Below, piece after piece: positions 20,808 to 33,030 of a stretch of DNA of 64,000 nt; the stretch's first letter is position 1, and each line of letters opens with the position of its first letter. The notes beneath the pieces were generated by a model. It searched no databases, was not told the origin of the DNA, and worked only from the letters and a program-made list of their open reading frames with translations. A program made the position numbers and the translations under genes. The DNA is from Dermacentor variabilis (lineage: Eukaryota > Arthropoda > Arachnida > Ixodida > Ixodidae), in NCBI RefSeq assembly GCF_050947875.1, contig NC_134573.1:31580115-31644114 (forward strand). The letters run 5' to 3'.

Positions 20808-23800
20808 AGCTGTCAGTGGTCGGCGGACTTATATTAACCCAGACTGCCATAGTCAGTCATCTGACTGCCATATTGCTATGCCTCCAATGGCCACAATGTC
20901 TGTTCTATATGAGGCCGACAGTTGGGCTAGTTGGAATTCAAAGACAAAGACATTTTCAAAGAAAAGTTATCCTTTTGTCTCTGCACCTCTTTTCATTTTT
21001 CTTATGTGCTGGAACATGTCCTTGTTTGTTCTATTGTCATTGTCGCGAATCACCTATTCAAGGCGTGTTCAAGCTTTCTGCATCAAGCATCATGTCATTA
21101 ATACAGTCATTAGCACTATTGTCCAGAGTGCTTGAATGGCACCCTTTGACCTGCCCAGGTGGCATTTGGTGGCAACACTGGATTCGAGGTAACATACAGC
21201 TGTGTATAGATTGCTGCACTTACGTTACTTCCCTAATCTTTCTCCTCACAGGCCTTCGTGTCTTCCGCAGCTGCAATTTCCTGAAGGCACTGCATTGCCA
21301 CTGAGCAAAAGTAGAGATAACACATGGCAAAACTTTCAGCAGCACACGCCAGGATGTGTTATCTTGACTTTTATTCCATGGCACCTTCAGACACTACAGT
21401 GATCAGTGCAGCAGTGCAAGACCCGGTCCAATGACAGAGCTGCAAGCTCCCCATTTGAGGACTGCACTTGTATAGCACCACTTTTGCCTCAGAAGCCGGG
21501 AAGCAGCATACAATCAGAAAGTCCATCATATCAGTGCAGCAGCGCGTTCTCAGATGTAAGGTATCTAGAGCCAGGTGTTATCGATAAATGTCGCCCAAGC
21601 AGGCTTAAGCATGCCGTTCAAGCACTTAAGCATGCTGATAACTGTACAACCCGGACAAATTGCATTTCAAGCCTTCAAGGTTCAGCCCCAGCTTTCATTT
21701 TTGCTGCTGATGTGTTTTCACCACATCAGGCTCATACTGCCATGTCTCTTGAGAAGTCACCGCTCTCACTTGGGCACATCACCACCTCCACGACTTGGAT
21801 TTTGTTTGACACAGCAGAGCATCTGAGCCATCCAGTTCTGCAACACAGAATCCAGCTGAGCCTGCACCTAACTTGCTGAAACTGTACTTGTGCTTAGATA
21901 CCTCCAGTTTCTACGTGTTAAGTGCACTTCACCTGTGACAAGCTGCAGCATGGAACACTAAACGGCCCTTTCCTGGGCCACCCAAACTATATGACTGGTG
22001 GGGATGTGGCAGCTCCTACTCTGCTCTCCCTGACCCTCTAGAAAATTAGCATGTATTTATGTATGTCTGTGTGCGAGTAGAATATCATTTGGAATCTTGG
22101 GAAGTGCTTCTGGAAAAAATATATATACAGAACAGTCTTTCTTTTCTAGAATAAACAGAAGGAAAGAGCGAGAGAATCAACAAACCATTTCTTTAGTAAT
22201 CACAGAAAATTCCAGGTTTCCAGATTTGTGTGATCATGGCAGTAACAGAGCAAAATGACAATGCAATGCCATTTGAGACTTCATCTGCGCAAGGGTTGAG
22301 CGTCTCTTAAATGCTGTTGCAGTCAGATTAAGCTTTCTAGTGCTAGGCACCCTGTTCTTGCAATCTGATACTCTCAAAACTCTGGGGTGAACTTCTGCAA
22401 CCAGCATGTTTTAAATACAGCCGCCTTCTTTTAGAAAACAAACCACCATAAAATTCAGGAAGGTGCAAGCAAAGTAAGTGACAGAACAGAAGCTGGACTT
22501 ACAAATGTTAGTTTATCTTCACAATGCCCAGCATATAATTTTTGATATGCCGAGTTTGATACCTCAAAATGCCAATTTAAGTGTGGGAAAGTTTATGTGA
22601 AGTTCACTCTAGTGTCTTTGACACACCGAACCTAAGGTTTCATTGTGGGTAGCTCAGATAACCAATAATAATTAGTAAGTTGTAAATAGGGTGTGTCTGC
22701 ACTCACCTACACAAGATTCAAACATTATTCTAAACGTCTGCATTCTTTCTCAGTGAGTATAACTGATGGAATGCTTGCACATCTAGAGCGGTGTTTCTTA
22801 AGTATGTTTCCAAAAGCTCAATTTCAAGAGTTGTGCATGCTTTTCCTATTTGATACACACAATTAAAACTGGAGGTAGAGCCATATTCACAACAAATAAA
22901 TATTACAGGTAAGTGGTCACCTGTGTGCCCATGGGCAGCATAGAGTAATGTTCACGCATTCTATCATTGATGTGCTTACCAATCTGGAGGATGTGAACCA
23001 TGCCACATGTCAAAGGGTCCTGCAAATTATTTTTGTGGCATGTGAATTCTATGGCATATTTTGACATGCAGACACCCTTGAATTGGTTACCAAATGGCTA
23101 CAGAAGCCATCAAGCATGCTGTGTGCAGAAAACAGCAGATTCACATTATGCCCCTTCTCTACTTATGCGAAAATGCACAAACATGAGATAATTTGCTGTT
23201 TAGTCTCCGCGCTGTCATGATCACCTTGTTACGTATATATTGCTGCCTATCTCTCTTCTTTCACATTCACTGTGACACCACAGCAGTTGCACTACTGATG
23301 CTCATCACCTTCCAGGCAACCAGTTTCTTACTGACCGCTTAATTCATTTGAGTGAATGCAGCACTCTTTCCAAGCGTTAATAACAACATGCCAACACTAT
23401 AGAAATGAACTGCAACAAGGCACAGCAACTGAGTTTACTAAAGCCTGCCTAGATTGCAACATGTGCAGTCCCCATCAGGCTTAGCCCAAGCAATCGAGCA
23501 GGTTATTGATTTTCAACACCTCATCTATCTAATCCTCACACCTTAACTGCAGCAGTTCTAGCTGCTTCCACACATGCAAAAAGATGGCACCAACACAGTA
23601 TATACATCTGCATATATGCATGCAGCATGCACATCATCACTGGAGCAGCCTTTTCGTGTGCTGCTAGCATAATGGAAGCAAGACTTATTCCACACTCAAT
23701 TTTACGTTATCTTCAGCTGTGCGGTGGAAGCTGAGACACTGCACCATTACTGTATCTGTGATTCCTTGTGACGTGTTCTTATATTTGTCATGCACGTGTT

Positions 23801-25519
23801 GTTTTCGACATGACGCCAATTACGAATAAAGCTTATAAGTTTAACCACTGCCTCCCACCACATCAAAGGTACACTAAAAAGCAAAAATAAATCATCTTAC
23901 ACTCGTAAAGTATTCTTTCATACTTCTTTCATTCACTTGGCAGGAACAGATTGACTTTTACTTCAGAATATAAGGGCCAAATGTTTTTTCTTCTTTCTTT
24001 TAATGTCGTAGTGGCATATCGATATGTATGAAAGATGTCAGTGTTCTCTCATATTCGGGATCTGCTAAGAGAGGGGAAGTACGAAAAGGTTTCTAAGGTT
24101 ATTCTTTGACTCCTTTAGAATGAAGTAATTTTTACCAGGTAAACCAGCATACCCATTTAGATCTTGTCAAAATTCAAAACGTCGCATTGAGCTGGTGCCG
24201 GAACTTTGCTGCAGCACCACCACTCATCGTTCACTTGTGTCTGACTTCTAAGCTGCCGCCTAACAGTGGCCGTTTTGCTATTGCAGTGCATAATTTACTA
24301 ATACAGCATAAATTGGTAACCCTGTCTAGCACATCTTTAACGTAAAATGTAACATTGCTGTTACAGTTGTGCCTAACTTGAGGTGACCACGTGGTTATGA
24401 AAACAGACACAAGAACCATGAGAATTTTTTTTTTGCGGAATGCCATGGGATATAATGACGATTTGGTTTGAGTGAAAGCACTAGCCACTCAGGCTTGCAC
24501 TATGTAAACATACTCTGCTTCTCAGGTCGCGTTATATAACCTATGATATACTATATTAGCAGCAGTGCATAAAGACAGGCTTCCTTGTAGGAGCACGTAG
24601 AAACAATAAACAACATACAAATTTTGTGCACATGTGACTTCTTGAAGCTTAGCACCATTTTATTTGCCCTATATAGAGGGACAGATTAGAGACATGCAAG
24701 TATTTGTTTAGTATTCAGGAAACAGCATGCAAACAAAGAAGACTGATATAGAAGCAAGAGGAAGTGCTGATTTGCCACTGAGGTTTTGTAGATGCTTTGT
24801 GCAGTGAGATATACAACAAAAATGAAAACATAGCAGACTACTAACTTGAAAATAAAAAGTGCAGCTATCTATGCACTAAAGAACATCTTTATAATTCAGG
24901 GAAACGGAAGGATAACTGCTGTGTCTTCCATCGATTCGGGTGTTGTACATTTGTGTTATATTCTGCATGGTCAAGCTGCGTAGTGCTGTGATAGATGATT
25001 CTTTAAACAAGTATGCGGCTGCACTGTTGATAACCGACCACAATGTGGTTGTTTGTTGGCTTTTATGCTCCTGCAATGTTACATCAATGCAACTTCATGT
25101 TTCTCTTATATAGCCGAGGCCATACAAGAAATTTCACCTCCAGCTCTTCAAATGGCTGGAGCTGTTTCTAGCACCACTGTCCCTTTTTTAAATGAAGCAT
25201 TACTTGTTTATAGCAGCGTAAAATTTGTAAGCTCATATTTGATTGCGTGACAGGATTATGACTTGGAACTTGCACTGGGCAACCACTTCATCCTGTAATA
25301 TGGCATGTGCCTATGGGGCTGTAGTAACTCTCCATGTTCATTTCTTCCCCATACATATGCTCCCTGCCAGTTCGAGCTTTCCTCGAAAATCACCTTCTGG
25401 AACATGCATTTGCTAAAAGGAAGTTTCTCATCATCAGTGTGTTACCTGGAGAAAGCCTCATTGCATCAATAACTCAAACACGGAAAGAAGGGCCTAAGGA
25501 CAGCTGGAAATGCTCATTT
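20808..25519. other. Intergenic sequence downstream of the transposase-like gene
   Basis: This interval holds the partial N-terminal duplicate at 21427-21532 within an open frame at 21406-21879. From 21.9 to 25.5 kb I see AT-rich sequence without a gene, SINE or clear inverted repeat. Confidence 0.5.
21427..21532 (+). repeat. Second copy of part of the transposase-like gene's N-terminal coding sequence
   Basis: This stretch aligns without gaps with 18797-18902. Both read SNDRAAS, then a variable part, then a line of the type APLxPxKxGSSxQS (SNDRAASTTF...APLSPPKLGSS against SNDRAASSPF...APLLPQKPGSS). The downstream copy lies in an open frame from 21406 to 21879. That frame has no start context or splice site I could confirm and diverges completely after the repeat. 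It may be the relic of a tandem copy or an exon duplication. Confidence 0.65.
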
Positions 25520-25530
25520 TTTAAACAATA
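25520..25530. repeat. Target-site duplication of LINE insertion, left copy
   Basis: TTTAAACAATA here is repeated exactly at 28616-28626, flanking the LINE at 25531-28615. Confidence 0.85.
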
Positions 25531-28500
25531 GTAGTAGTATAAGACTTTTATTCAGCCAAAAATTACAGGCCGAGCATATCGACCGCCTGGGTGGCCAGTC
25601 GACGCTGTTCTTCTTCACCTTCAGCGCCAAGCCAGTCGAGCCAGGTGGTGATGGAAAGTGAAGGGGGAGGATAGGAACTTCATTGCTGAGCAGCCGGACA
25701 GTAGAATAGGCAATGGGATACGTCTGCATAAGTAGAGGGGCAGTTGGGACAGGAGGGGTCGGAGCGATAGCGATAGAGAAAGAGGCGGGAAGGGGTTACC
25801 AGTGCATTCATTTGGATGTGCCGCAGAAGGCAAGCCTCCGGCACAGTGAGTGATGGATGAGGGGGAGGGTAGAGGCGCTTGTCGAGACGGAGCTGGAGGT
25901 AAACTTCCTTGATAGTGCGGCGCAGGGAGAGTCCCCCAGAATCCTGCGAGGGCCCCGACCAGGGTATCAACGGTGCCCGGTTAAAAACGTCACGGGCGAG
26001 CTGATGGGCCAGCTCATTGCCGTCAATCCCCGAATGCCCAGGGACCCAGCGGAGGAAAACGGTGGAAGGTTGCAGCGCGGAGACCGCTCGTTCGACCTCT
26101 TGTTGGAGTGAATGGGGTAGGGTGCGGTTTTGTTATGTGGCGAATGGCGGCTTGGGAGTCGGTGTATATCGTGTACTCTGGGAGCGAGGGCAGGGAGGGA
26201 AATGATTGTAGGGCATGTACAATGGCAAGGACCTCGAGAGATAGTGCATCCGGAGGGTGTAGGTACGGCCCACTCGTGTGAGTTTCAGGTGCTGGGAGGT
26301 GGGGATGGTAGATAGCGTAGCCGCAAGAACTTCGAGGGGCTATGAAAGAGGCATCCGTGTAGGCTACTCCCTGGGTAGTAAAGAGGGGGGAATGATGCTG
26401 CGCGGCCGCGTGACGACGGCCGGCATGCAGGACAGGGGACATATTGGACGGCAGGGGAAGAATGCGAAGATTGGGCGCCGGGGTGGATTTTGGAGAGGTA
26501 AAGGAGGAAACGGGAATGGGAGAGATACCCGCCTGGGCCAGTAACCACTGACCCTGACGGGTAAGAGAAAGCCGGGCAAGCTGGGAGTCAGGGTGGAGAG
26601 AGAGAAGAGAACGAAGAGGATGGAAGAGGCCTGTGGCAAAGAGCTTAGCAGTGGAGGTGGTGATAGGGAGGTTGAGAGCTGCCTTGTAGAGGCCCACAAG
26701 GGCGGTCTCGAGGGTGTTAAGCTGAGTGGGGGTGAAGGAAACGTAAGGCACAAAGTACAGGAACTTGTTGAGGGCGAGCGCATGGGCAACTCGGCACGCA
26801 TGAGCCTCGTGGAGGCCCGAGCGCCGAGTGACCACGCGCTGCAGGAGGTGAGTTACCGAGTGACAAGTCCTGACAGCATGGTGTAGGGCTTGCACATTCT
26901 TGGCTGCATGCAATGGGAAGCCAAGAACTTTGCATTGGGGGACAATAGGAATGGGAGAGCCGGAAAGATGGAGGGAGATTAGTGCGTTGTGGGAGCGCTG
27001 GTATGAGGAGTAGTTAAGAAGGAGAAGCTCGGATTTCTCCGGAACAGGTGACAAGCCAGCTGTGGAGAGAAAGGAGTTGATGAGATCGAGGCCACGTTGC
27101 AGGGTGTCCTCTACGTGACCGGGAGAACCAGACGAACACCAGAGGGTGATGTCGTCGGCATAAAAGATGTGCTGGAGGTTAGGAATCTGGGCTAGTTGGG
27201 AGGCGAGAGAGGTCATCGCAAGATTAAAAAGGATAGGAGTGAGAACAGCACCTTGAGGAGTGCCACGGGTGAGCGGGTGGGGATCGGACAGATGTGTGTC
27301 CACTCGGAAACGAGCCACTCGGTTAGAGAGAAAGGAGCGGAGATAAGAGTACATCCGGTGTCCGCAGTCCAGGGAGGAGAGTTGAGACAGGATATGGTCG
27401 TGGCACACACCGTCGAAGGCCTTGCGGACATCAACAGTCACAAGAGCGTGGATCTGGCTGGGATTGGGTGAGAGAAAGGTGTGCTGGAGGATCAGGAACA
27501 TGTCCTGTGCACAGACGCGCCGTCGAAAGCCGATAAGAGAATGGGGGAAGAACTCTTTCGCTTCAATAAAATCAGAGAGGCGAGTCAAAGCCATTCGCTC
27601 AAGGGTCTTGCCAACACACGACGTCAAGGAGATAGGGCGAAGGTTAGAAAGGGAGGGAGGTTTGTCCGGCTTCGTAATCATAGAAATAAGGGAGGATGTC
27701 CAAGCGCTCGGCAAGCAGCCGGTGTCCCAGGCATTGTTGAAAGTCTGAAGGAGGAATTCCTTGGAGTGGTCGGGGAGGTTGCGGAGTGTAGTGTATGTGA
27801 TGGTATCCTCACCGGGAACCGAGCGAGAAGCATTAGCAGCCAGGGCAGCTTCGAGCTCCCGGAGAGTGAAAGGCCGGTCGAGGTCTGGGTTAGGATCACC
27901 AGAGTAGGTTGGGTAGGAAGGTGGGAGAGGGGGTGGGAGATACAAAGAAGTGAGCTTGTCAAAGACATCGGAGGGAGTCCCCTGAGTGAGGGCTTTTGCT
28001 AGAGTGGGAGCAAGGGCAGGCTTCGTACCTAAGAAAGATTTAAAAAGGGACCACGTGGATCGCGAGTGTAATGCAGAATCGAGGCCGTCACAAAGCGCAC
28101 TCCAACGAGAATGCTCGAGGGACGTGCCATGGGCGACTATCTCGGCCCTCAGAGCAGCAATCCGGGAGGAAAGTTGGGTATTTTGGGGTTGGGAGCGCAA
28201 GGAACGTTGGAGACGTTTCAGCCGACGCCATAAACGGAGAAAGTGAGGATCCGGGTCTGGGATAGGGTGACGTGAGCGAACGCGACGGCTACTGGTCGAA
28301 AACGCTGCGGAGATGCGCGGCGTCCAGTCGTCGTAAGATTCAAAGGAGGCGGAAAGGAGATTAGTGCGAAATGCATGCCAGTCAGTGTGAGTGGTTGAGT
28401 GCGATCGAGGGATGTGGGAAAGAGAAGCGCTAATATGAATGAGGAAATGGTCGCTGAGGAGCATTTCAGCTATGACCTGCCAGTGAAAGGAAAAGGAGTC

Positions 28501-28615
28501 CCGAGAGAAAGAGAGGTCGGGTGTCGTGGAGCGCTGTGAGACAGTGCCCGCTCGAGTAGGGGAGCCAGGGGTATTAAGAAGGCTGAGGTGGCGCTCCTGG
28601 GCAAGACAGTGGAGA
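25531..28615 (-). mobile_element. 5'-truncated I-type LINE insertion with 11-bp target duplication
   Basis: The element lies on the minus strand. Its 5' end at 28615 falls inside the endonuclease domain. Its 3' end near 25531 shows GAATAAAAG and a short (TACTAC)-type tail. Identical TTTAAACAATA copies on both sides mark one clean retrotransposition event. Unlike most elements in this window, its main frame is open for 813 codons, so the insertion is comparatively young. Confidence 0.85.
25680..28615 (-). pseudogene. LINE ORF2: endonuclease end, reverse transcriptase, RNase H
   Basis: On the minus strand the frame opens inside the APE endonuclease (TTPDLSF..., LLSDHFLI). It then has the reverse transcriptase blocks LRPISLTSCVGKTLERMAL, IGFRRRVCAQDMFLIL, VTVDVRKAFDGV, RGTPQGAVLTPILFN and the catalytic FYADDITLW. 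RNase H follows (AYTDASF, LEVLAIVHAL, YTDSQAAI). The 813-codon frame (28464-26023) ends by a frameshift in the CCCTACCCC area near 26115. The RNase H end (RWVPGHSGIDGNELAHQLAR) and a C-terminal zinc-finger-like segment (CPNCPSTYADVSHCLFYC) continue in another frame to TGA at 25680. RNase H after the RT points to the I superfamily. Confidence 0.85.
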
Positions 28616-28626
28616 TTTAAACAATA
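28616..28626. repeat. Target-site duplication of LINE insertion, right copy
   Basis: Exact second copy of TTTAAACAATA, immediately outside the 5' end of the LINE. Confidence 0.85.
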
Positions 28627-31600
28627 TAAACGTCACATGCCACCCATATGAAATAATTTAAAACAGCATGTTGGTGTAGTTCTCAAAGATGTTCCAAAAA
28701 TGAAATCTCCTTGCGACAGTGCCAGCAGCACGCAGTTTCTAGAGAACACCTGCAAACTGGAGCATGTAAACAAGTTATTTAAAAGCAAGAACATTCACTC
28801 CGGCATTACACTTTTATGAGGCTATACATAGGCAGGCTAAACTTAAATGTACATCACTGAAAGGCTCAGGGAAGAACATTGTACATGCAAACAAACTGAC
28901 AACACACCCAACGAAAGCTGACCATACATTGTGAGATGTGTACCTACACATCAAAGCTCAGTGATGCAACAAGAATGCATTGAAATGATAAATGTAAAAG
29001 CGTGCTATTGGCCGCTCTACTGAAGAAATAAGTATTGCATGTGCCAAAGAGAGAGACTGCACATGTGTATGAATAAAAATGACATCTTCATTGTTTTGAC
29101 AGAAAAGGAAATGGTATACAAAAATGAACAGATGGTGAGTTTGGAACTCATTTCATCTGTCCCTGTATCTTCTAATTATATGTCTGCATTAATAAGTGCC
29201 ACTAGCAGCGTGCATTGCCATGAAGTGTTGTCAACTAACCAGGCTTGTGCATTGCTACTCTCGACCTGGTTCCAAAATACCGCAATCAGTTCAAAACTAT
29301 ACATTTAAATGTTTTTGCTTGCTACCACAAAGTGTATGTTACTTGCAAGCACCTAGTGCACTTCTTTCAAGCAAGTGCATCGTAGCAGTATTCTCACACA
29401 TGATAAGTTGTATGCTGTAAACAGCTTAGAATGTATATATATATAGTAAGGACAGCTGAGGAGTTGGTGTGGGAATGCAATGAAGTAGCACTGAAAAAGA
29501 ACACAAAAGGAGAAACAGATAGTGCACGTGACTATCAACTAAAGTTTATTAGAAAAGTTAGTGCTATTTCATCATGTTGCGACGCCAACTTTCCAGCTGT
29601 AATTAGTTATGCAGACTTTAATCCATTTGCAACGCTAAAGACGAACACAAAAAGCAGAAACAACAAACCTTTCCAATAAACTTAAATTCATATAAATGGA
29701 CTATTAGAGTGCCTAGGTGCCTATATGGCATGATTTCAGAGAGATAAAAAAACACAGCACGCAAGTAAGGGTAGACATGAGACAAGTGCTTTAAGGGTTT
29801 AGATATTTGGCTATGTATGTGTCAGATAGTGCAACATTTAACAAAAAGGCCTTCTAAGAGTTGCCATGGAACTGTATACATTGCCTTCCAGTGTGGACAA
29901 CCCTGAAAGCACTTCTATTCTCTATTCACCAGATGTGGTATTCGCTGGTGAGGCTGACGGTTTAACTCGATCCTACCAGTTGTGGTCGCAGTACTATGAA
30001 TGTGGGCAAAATGCAAAATAATGCTTGTGTATAATGTGCTTTGACTGCATGTTGTGGACTCCCAGGTGGCCAAAATGAACCCGAGTTCATTACATCATCT
30101 CCGACAGCTGTATACTTGTCGCTTAGGAACATCAAACCCCATGAATCAAGTTTTTCTACGCACAGTATTTGTTGGTCACTTGTAGGAGCTGTTATTGTGC
30201 ACAATGTAATGGACGACTGTGGAACTTTTAATGATGAACTCAAGAGTTTGTGATGACACACAATGCTTCGTATTATACTCTGTGACTATAGCAGCTTCTA
30301 ACATGTTTTAAGTCAGGCATACTAGCCTCAACCACAAATAACGAATGCTGTCTGTAGCTTTGACTGCAGTTAATTTTTGGTGAATGCATGGAGAAAAAAA
30401 ATGAACACAATTAATGTAACGCAAATTGGGAACATATATGGTACACAGCCGCCTTTAATGAAATAATGCTATTGCACTTGTGTGGATCATGCACAACATC
30501 AAAAACCTCACTTTCTTAATGCTCCATGAGTTGCACATAACGTTAGTGCTAGTGCTAAATTGCTGTACAAGATAAACTAAAGTAGTGTATGGCAAGATAA
30601 ACTAAAAAAAAACGTTAGAATGGAGTGAGTACATTGCTTCAAATTAAGGGCGGATCCAAGACAACTTCACAGGGAGCAGAGGCGGAAGCTATAAAAGATG
30701 GGGGTGCCGCGGAAGTCCCCGAGACACGCCGACACGGAAGCGGATTTCGCCCAGTAACCGCAGATTTATCGGTAGGGAAGCGCATGAAATTGCAAACGTC
30801 AAGCACGCAATACTAAACTGCTAAAAAAAATAGAAATAAAAACCAACAAGAGCGGATTCGAACACACTCAAGCTGAGATATGAACAAAGGTGCCCGCAAC
30901 GTATGCACAGAACCACGATCGCGTTAACACCGACAGGTGCTTTAAATAAGGTTTTTAATTTCATTCTTTTTTTATTTGGTTTTACAGAATTATTAACGTG
31001 TAAATGTCTGTGTAAGGTTTGATCAGATTTGAAGGACAAACTATCGCCATGCCCGTCGAGACCGATGACCGAGTCGAAGGCGTTTTTGCGCCGACGGCGC
31101 CGAGAAAGAAGGCAAGCTGTAGATTGCGCCCCAGGTCTTCGGCTGGGGCGCAGACTTCGACTTCGAAGCACGTATGCTAGCATAACCTGATAGCAAACAT
31201 TACAAGATTGCAGTAGTTTGCTTACTTCTGCCCAAGGTGACACGAAATAAATTAGCGAGTGCTAATATAGAAGCTTCAAGCACTGGGCAACCGCCCATAA
31301 AATGGATCAGTTGACCACTTGCGAACACCATACTACGCAAATCTCTGATATGCTGCCAGAGCCCGTAATGCAAACGTATGTGTTCGCCGTAATTGGTTTT
31401 CACAATTCAGTAATTAATACACCATCGGTTATCACGTGCGTGTGGAGCACACTTAAGCGGAAGGCGTTAGAACCCCTACCCTGCTGTGAACAACCCCGTC
31501 TGTCGCGGAAGTGAGCCCGCCTCCCGTGGCAGATAAGCATATAAGTGAGCTGTTATTAAACCTCAACAAAAATGGTATTGCTTATATGCCGTGTCAAGCG

Positions 31601-31815
31601 AATTAACAAGCGTGGTGCCAGCTCTGTTGAAGGGGTCGCAGCTTGCAAACATATTTCTGGTTCCTGCGCAGTGTGCCTGTGATCATGAAGTGCGTTAGTT
31701 TTCAAAACATGTTGTTCAATTTCAGCAAGTCGTAGAGCACTAAAAACCGACAAGGCAAAAATTGGCTTATTACGGGCCAATGTCCTCCAATGAAAGCCAA
31801 CTAGTAACCCATATT
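28627..31815. other. Intergenic sequence, mostly featureless
   Basis: AT-rich sequence with a SINE 3'-end fragment at about 30045-30150 and a short hairpin (GCGCCCCAG/CTGGGGCGC) at 31126-31151. The 140-codon minus-strand frame near 31243 has no family resemblance. Confidence 0.45.
30045..30150 (+). mobile_element. 3' fragment of a tRNA-derived tick SINE
   Basis: TGCATGTTGTGGACTCCCAG, GTGGCCAAAATGAACCCG and GAACATCAAACCCCATGAAT follow the order of the 3' half of Ruka-like SINEs (CCCAGGTGGTC...AAACCCCA). The tRNA-like head is absent. Family assignment is from memory. Confidence 0.45.
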
Positions 31816-32125
31816 GGCAAATCCGTACGAAAGTTGGTCCAATAATTCCCACCTTGTCGAACGGCAGTGCCAAATTGTGTTTACTGACTGTGTAAAGTGG
31901 GCCAACGTTGGATCTCTATCAGAATGGCACAGCCAATATTGTTTACTGGCTGTGTAATGTGGGCCAACATTGGATCTCTATCAGACTGGCACAGCCAATA
32001 TTGGCGCCACGCTGTTAACCTTGGCCCGTCATTGGGCCAGGATTCAGAATGGCGCTGCCAATATTGGAACCACGCTGTTAATCTTAGGCCGTCATTGGGC
32101 CAGGAAGTGCCAATATGTTTCCAAC
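31816..32125. repeat. Minisatellite, 62-63 bp units rich in CCAATATTGG
   Basis: TGTTTACTG.CTGTGTAA recurs 62 bases apart (31878 and 31940). CCAATATTGG..CCACGCTGTT recurs 63 bases apart (31995 and 32058). Each unit carries short palindromes such as GGGCCAACGTTGG or ATTGGGCCA. A more diverged unit lies upstream. The array abuts the truncated gag at 32.16 kb. Confidence 0.7.
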
Positions 32126-32159
32126 GTTGGCCCAACCTGACGTGCCGCCTGGGATACCT

Positions 32160-32412
32160 CGGGCGAGTCGGCCCAAAACGGCGGAAGCTTGACAACGACA
32201 CGCCAGACGCCGTGCGGGGCAGCGTGCGGGATGCCATCTGCCGGGTTTGTGACGTCCTCGGCGGAGCCGGCAGGATGCCGCTGCACGGAACCATTGAGCT
32301 GGTCGTGCCGTTCCTGAAGCTGTTCCTCTTGCTTCTGGATCACCTCTTGGTGCGTGTGAAGCTGTCTGTTGAGAAGTTCCAGCTGGCGTTGAAGGGCGTC
32401 TTGTTCGTCCAT
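32160..32412 (-). pseudogene. Truncated gag start of a Ty3/gypsy-type element
   Basis: ATG at 32412 on the minus strand opens MDEQDALQRQLELLNRQLHT, a coiled-coil segment (VIQKQEEQLQERHDQ), then VVVKLPPFWADSPEV. The 'KLPPFW.D.PE.WF' line is typical of arthropod gypsy gag. The frame then runs into the minisatellite, so the rest of gag and all of pol are missing. Confidence 0.6.
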
Positions 32413-32429
32413 GGCGATGCGTTGTTGTT

Positions 32430-32446
32430 CGTTGTCCGGGTCACCA
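32430..32446 (-). promoter_or_regulatory. Primer binding site of the LTR element
   Basis: TGGTGACCCGGAC starts two bases after the LTR end. It begins with the TGG expected from pairing with a tRNA CCA end. The tRNA identity was not determined. Confidence 0.55.
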
Positions 32447-32448
32447 GA

Positions 32449-32756
32449 TGTGGGGTGTCGTGTCTGCCGAAGGACGAATCCCAACATAAAAACGTAACGC
32501 TTCTTTATTCGACTAACGATGGCAGCGGACGGGCATACCAACGCTACGTTCGTCACAGTAGCGGAAGGTCGAAGGCGGTCTTTCTCAGCCAGGCAGCCTG
32601 TTTTTATAGCCACCATCGGTGACGCATACCTCGGGTGACGTGGCGGTGGCGCTATGTTTTATCGACCATGCAGTCGAGCGTGCAGCTGTGTTATGCTGGG
32701 CCAGTTGATAAAAAGACGGAGGGTGCGCAGAAGTATGCGTGGAGTGTGTCGCCACA
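32449..32756 (-). repeat. LTR (5') of a Ty3/gypsy-type element
   Basis: On the minus strand the 308-bp stretch begins TGTGG and ends CCACA, a 5-bp terminal inversion. It contains a TATA box (CTATAAAAACAGG, near 32601-32609) and an AATAAAG signal (32503-32509) in the right order. A primer binding site and gag start follow. No second LTR is in the window. Confidence 0.65.
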
Positions 32757-32879
32757 AGTTGAATAGTGTCTGTGTTCTTACGGTTGTGATCTATACGGAG
32801 ATACAGGCATTGCAGGGTAGGCTCTCAGAGTATTGGATGTCTTTTGGCCTCAAGCGCGATGGGCTACGCGCTCTCCCGA

Positions 32880-33030
32880 GTTGTTCGATGGTGTGTAACG
32901 GGACACAGGATGAGTGATTCGAATTTAGCCGGCGAACACGAAAGTCCTTTTGGCTCGGCGTACCGTACCAGCGTGTGGATTGCTTCCAGCAGTCCAGTGG
33001 GTGATGTCATATGCGAATAGGCACGGGCGA
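32880..33030 (-). pseudogene. LINE reverse transcriptase fragment (palm/thumb part)
   Basis: TGLLEAIHTLVRYAEPKGLS and CSPAKFESLIL resemble the segment after the catalytic ADD motif of I-type LINEs ('GL..AI..I..YA..KGL.CSP.KSE.L'). It is the same orientation as the fragment at 33740-33965, but the catalytic centre that should lie between them is gone. Confidence 0.5.

Noticed and set aside
26285..28246. Many plus-strand frames across the LINE at 25.5-28.6 kb
   Set aside because: They are antisense shadows of the 813-codon RT/RNase H frame.
31816..32125. Regular repeats considered as a CRISPR array
   Set aside because: Units are contiguous diverged 62-63 bp tandem copies without unique spacers, in a eukaryotic context.
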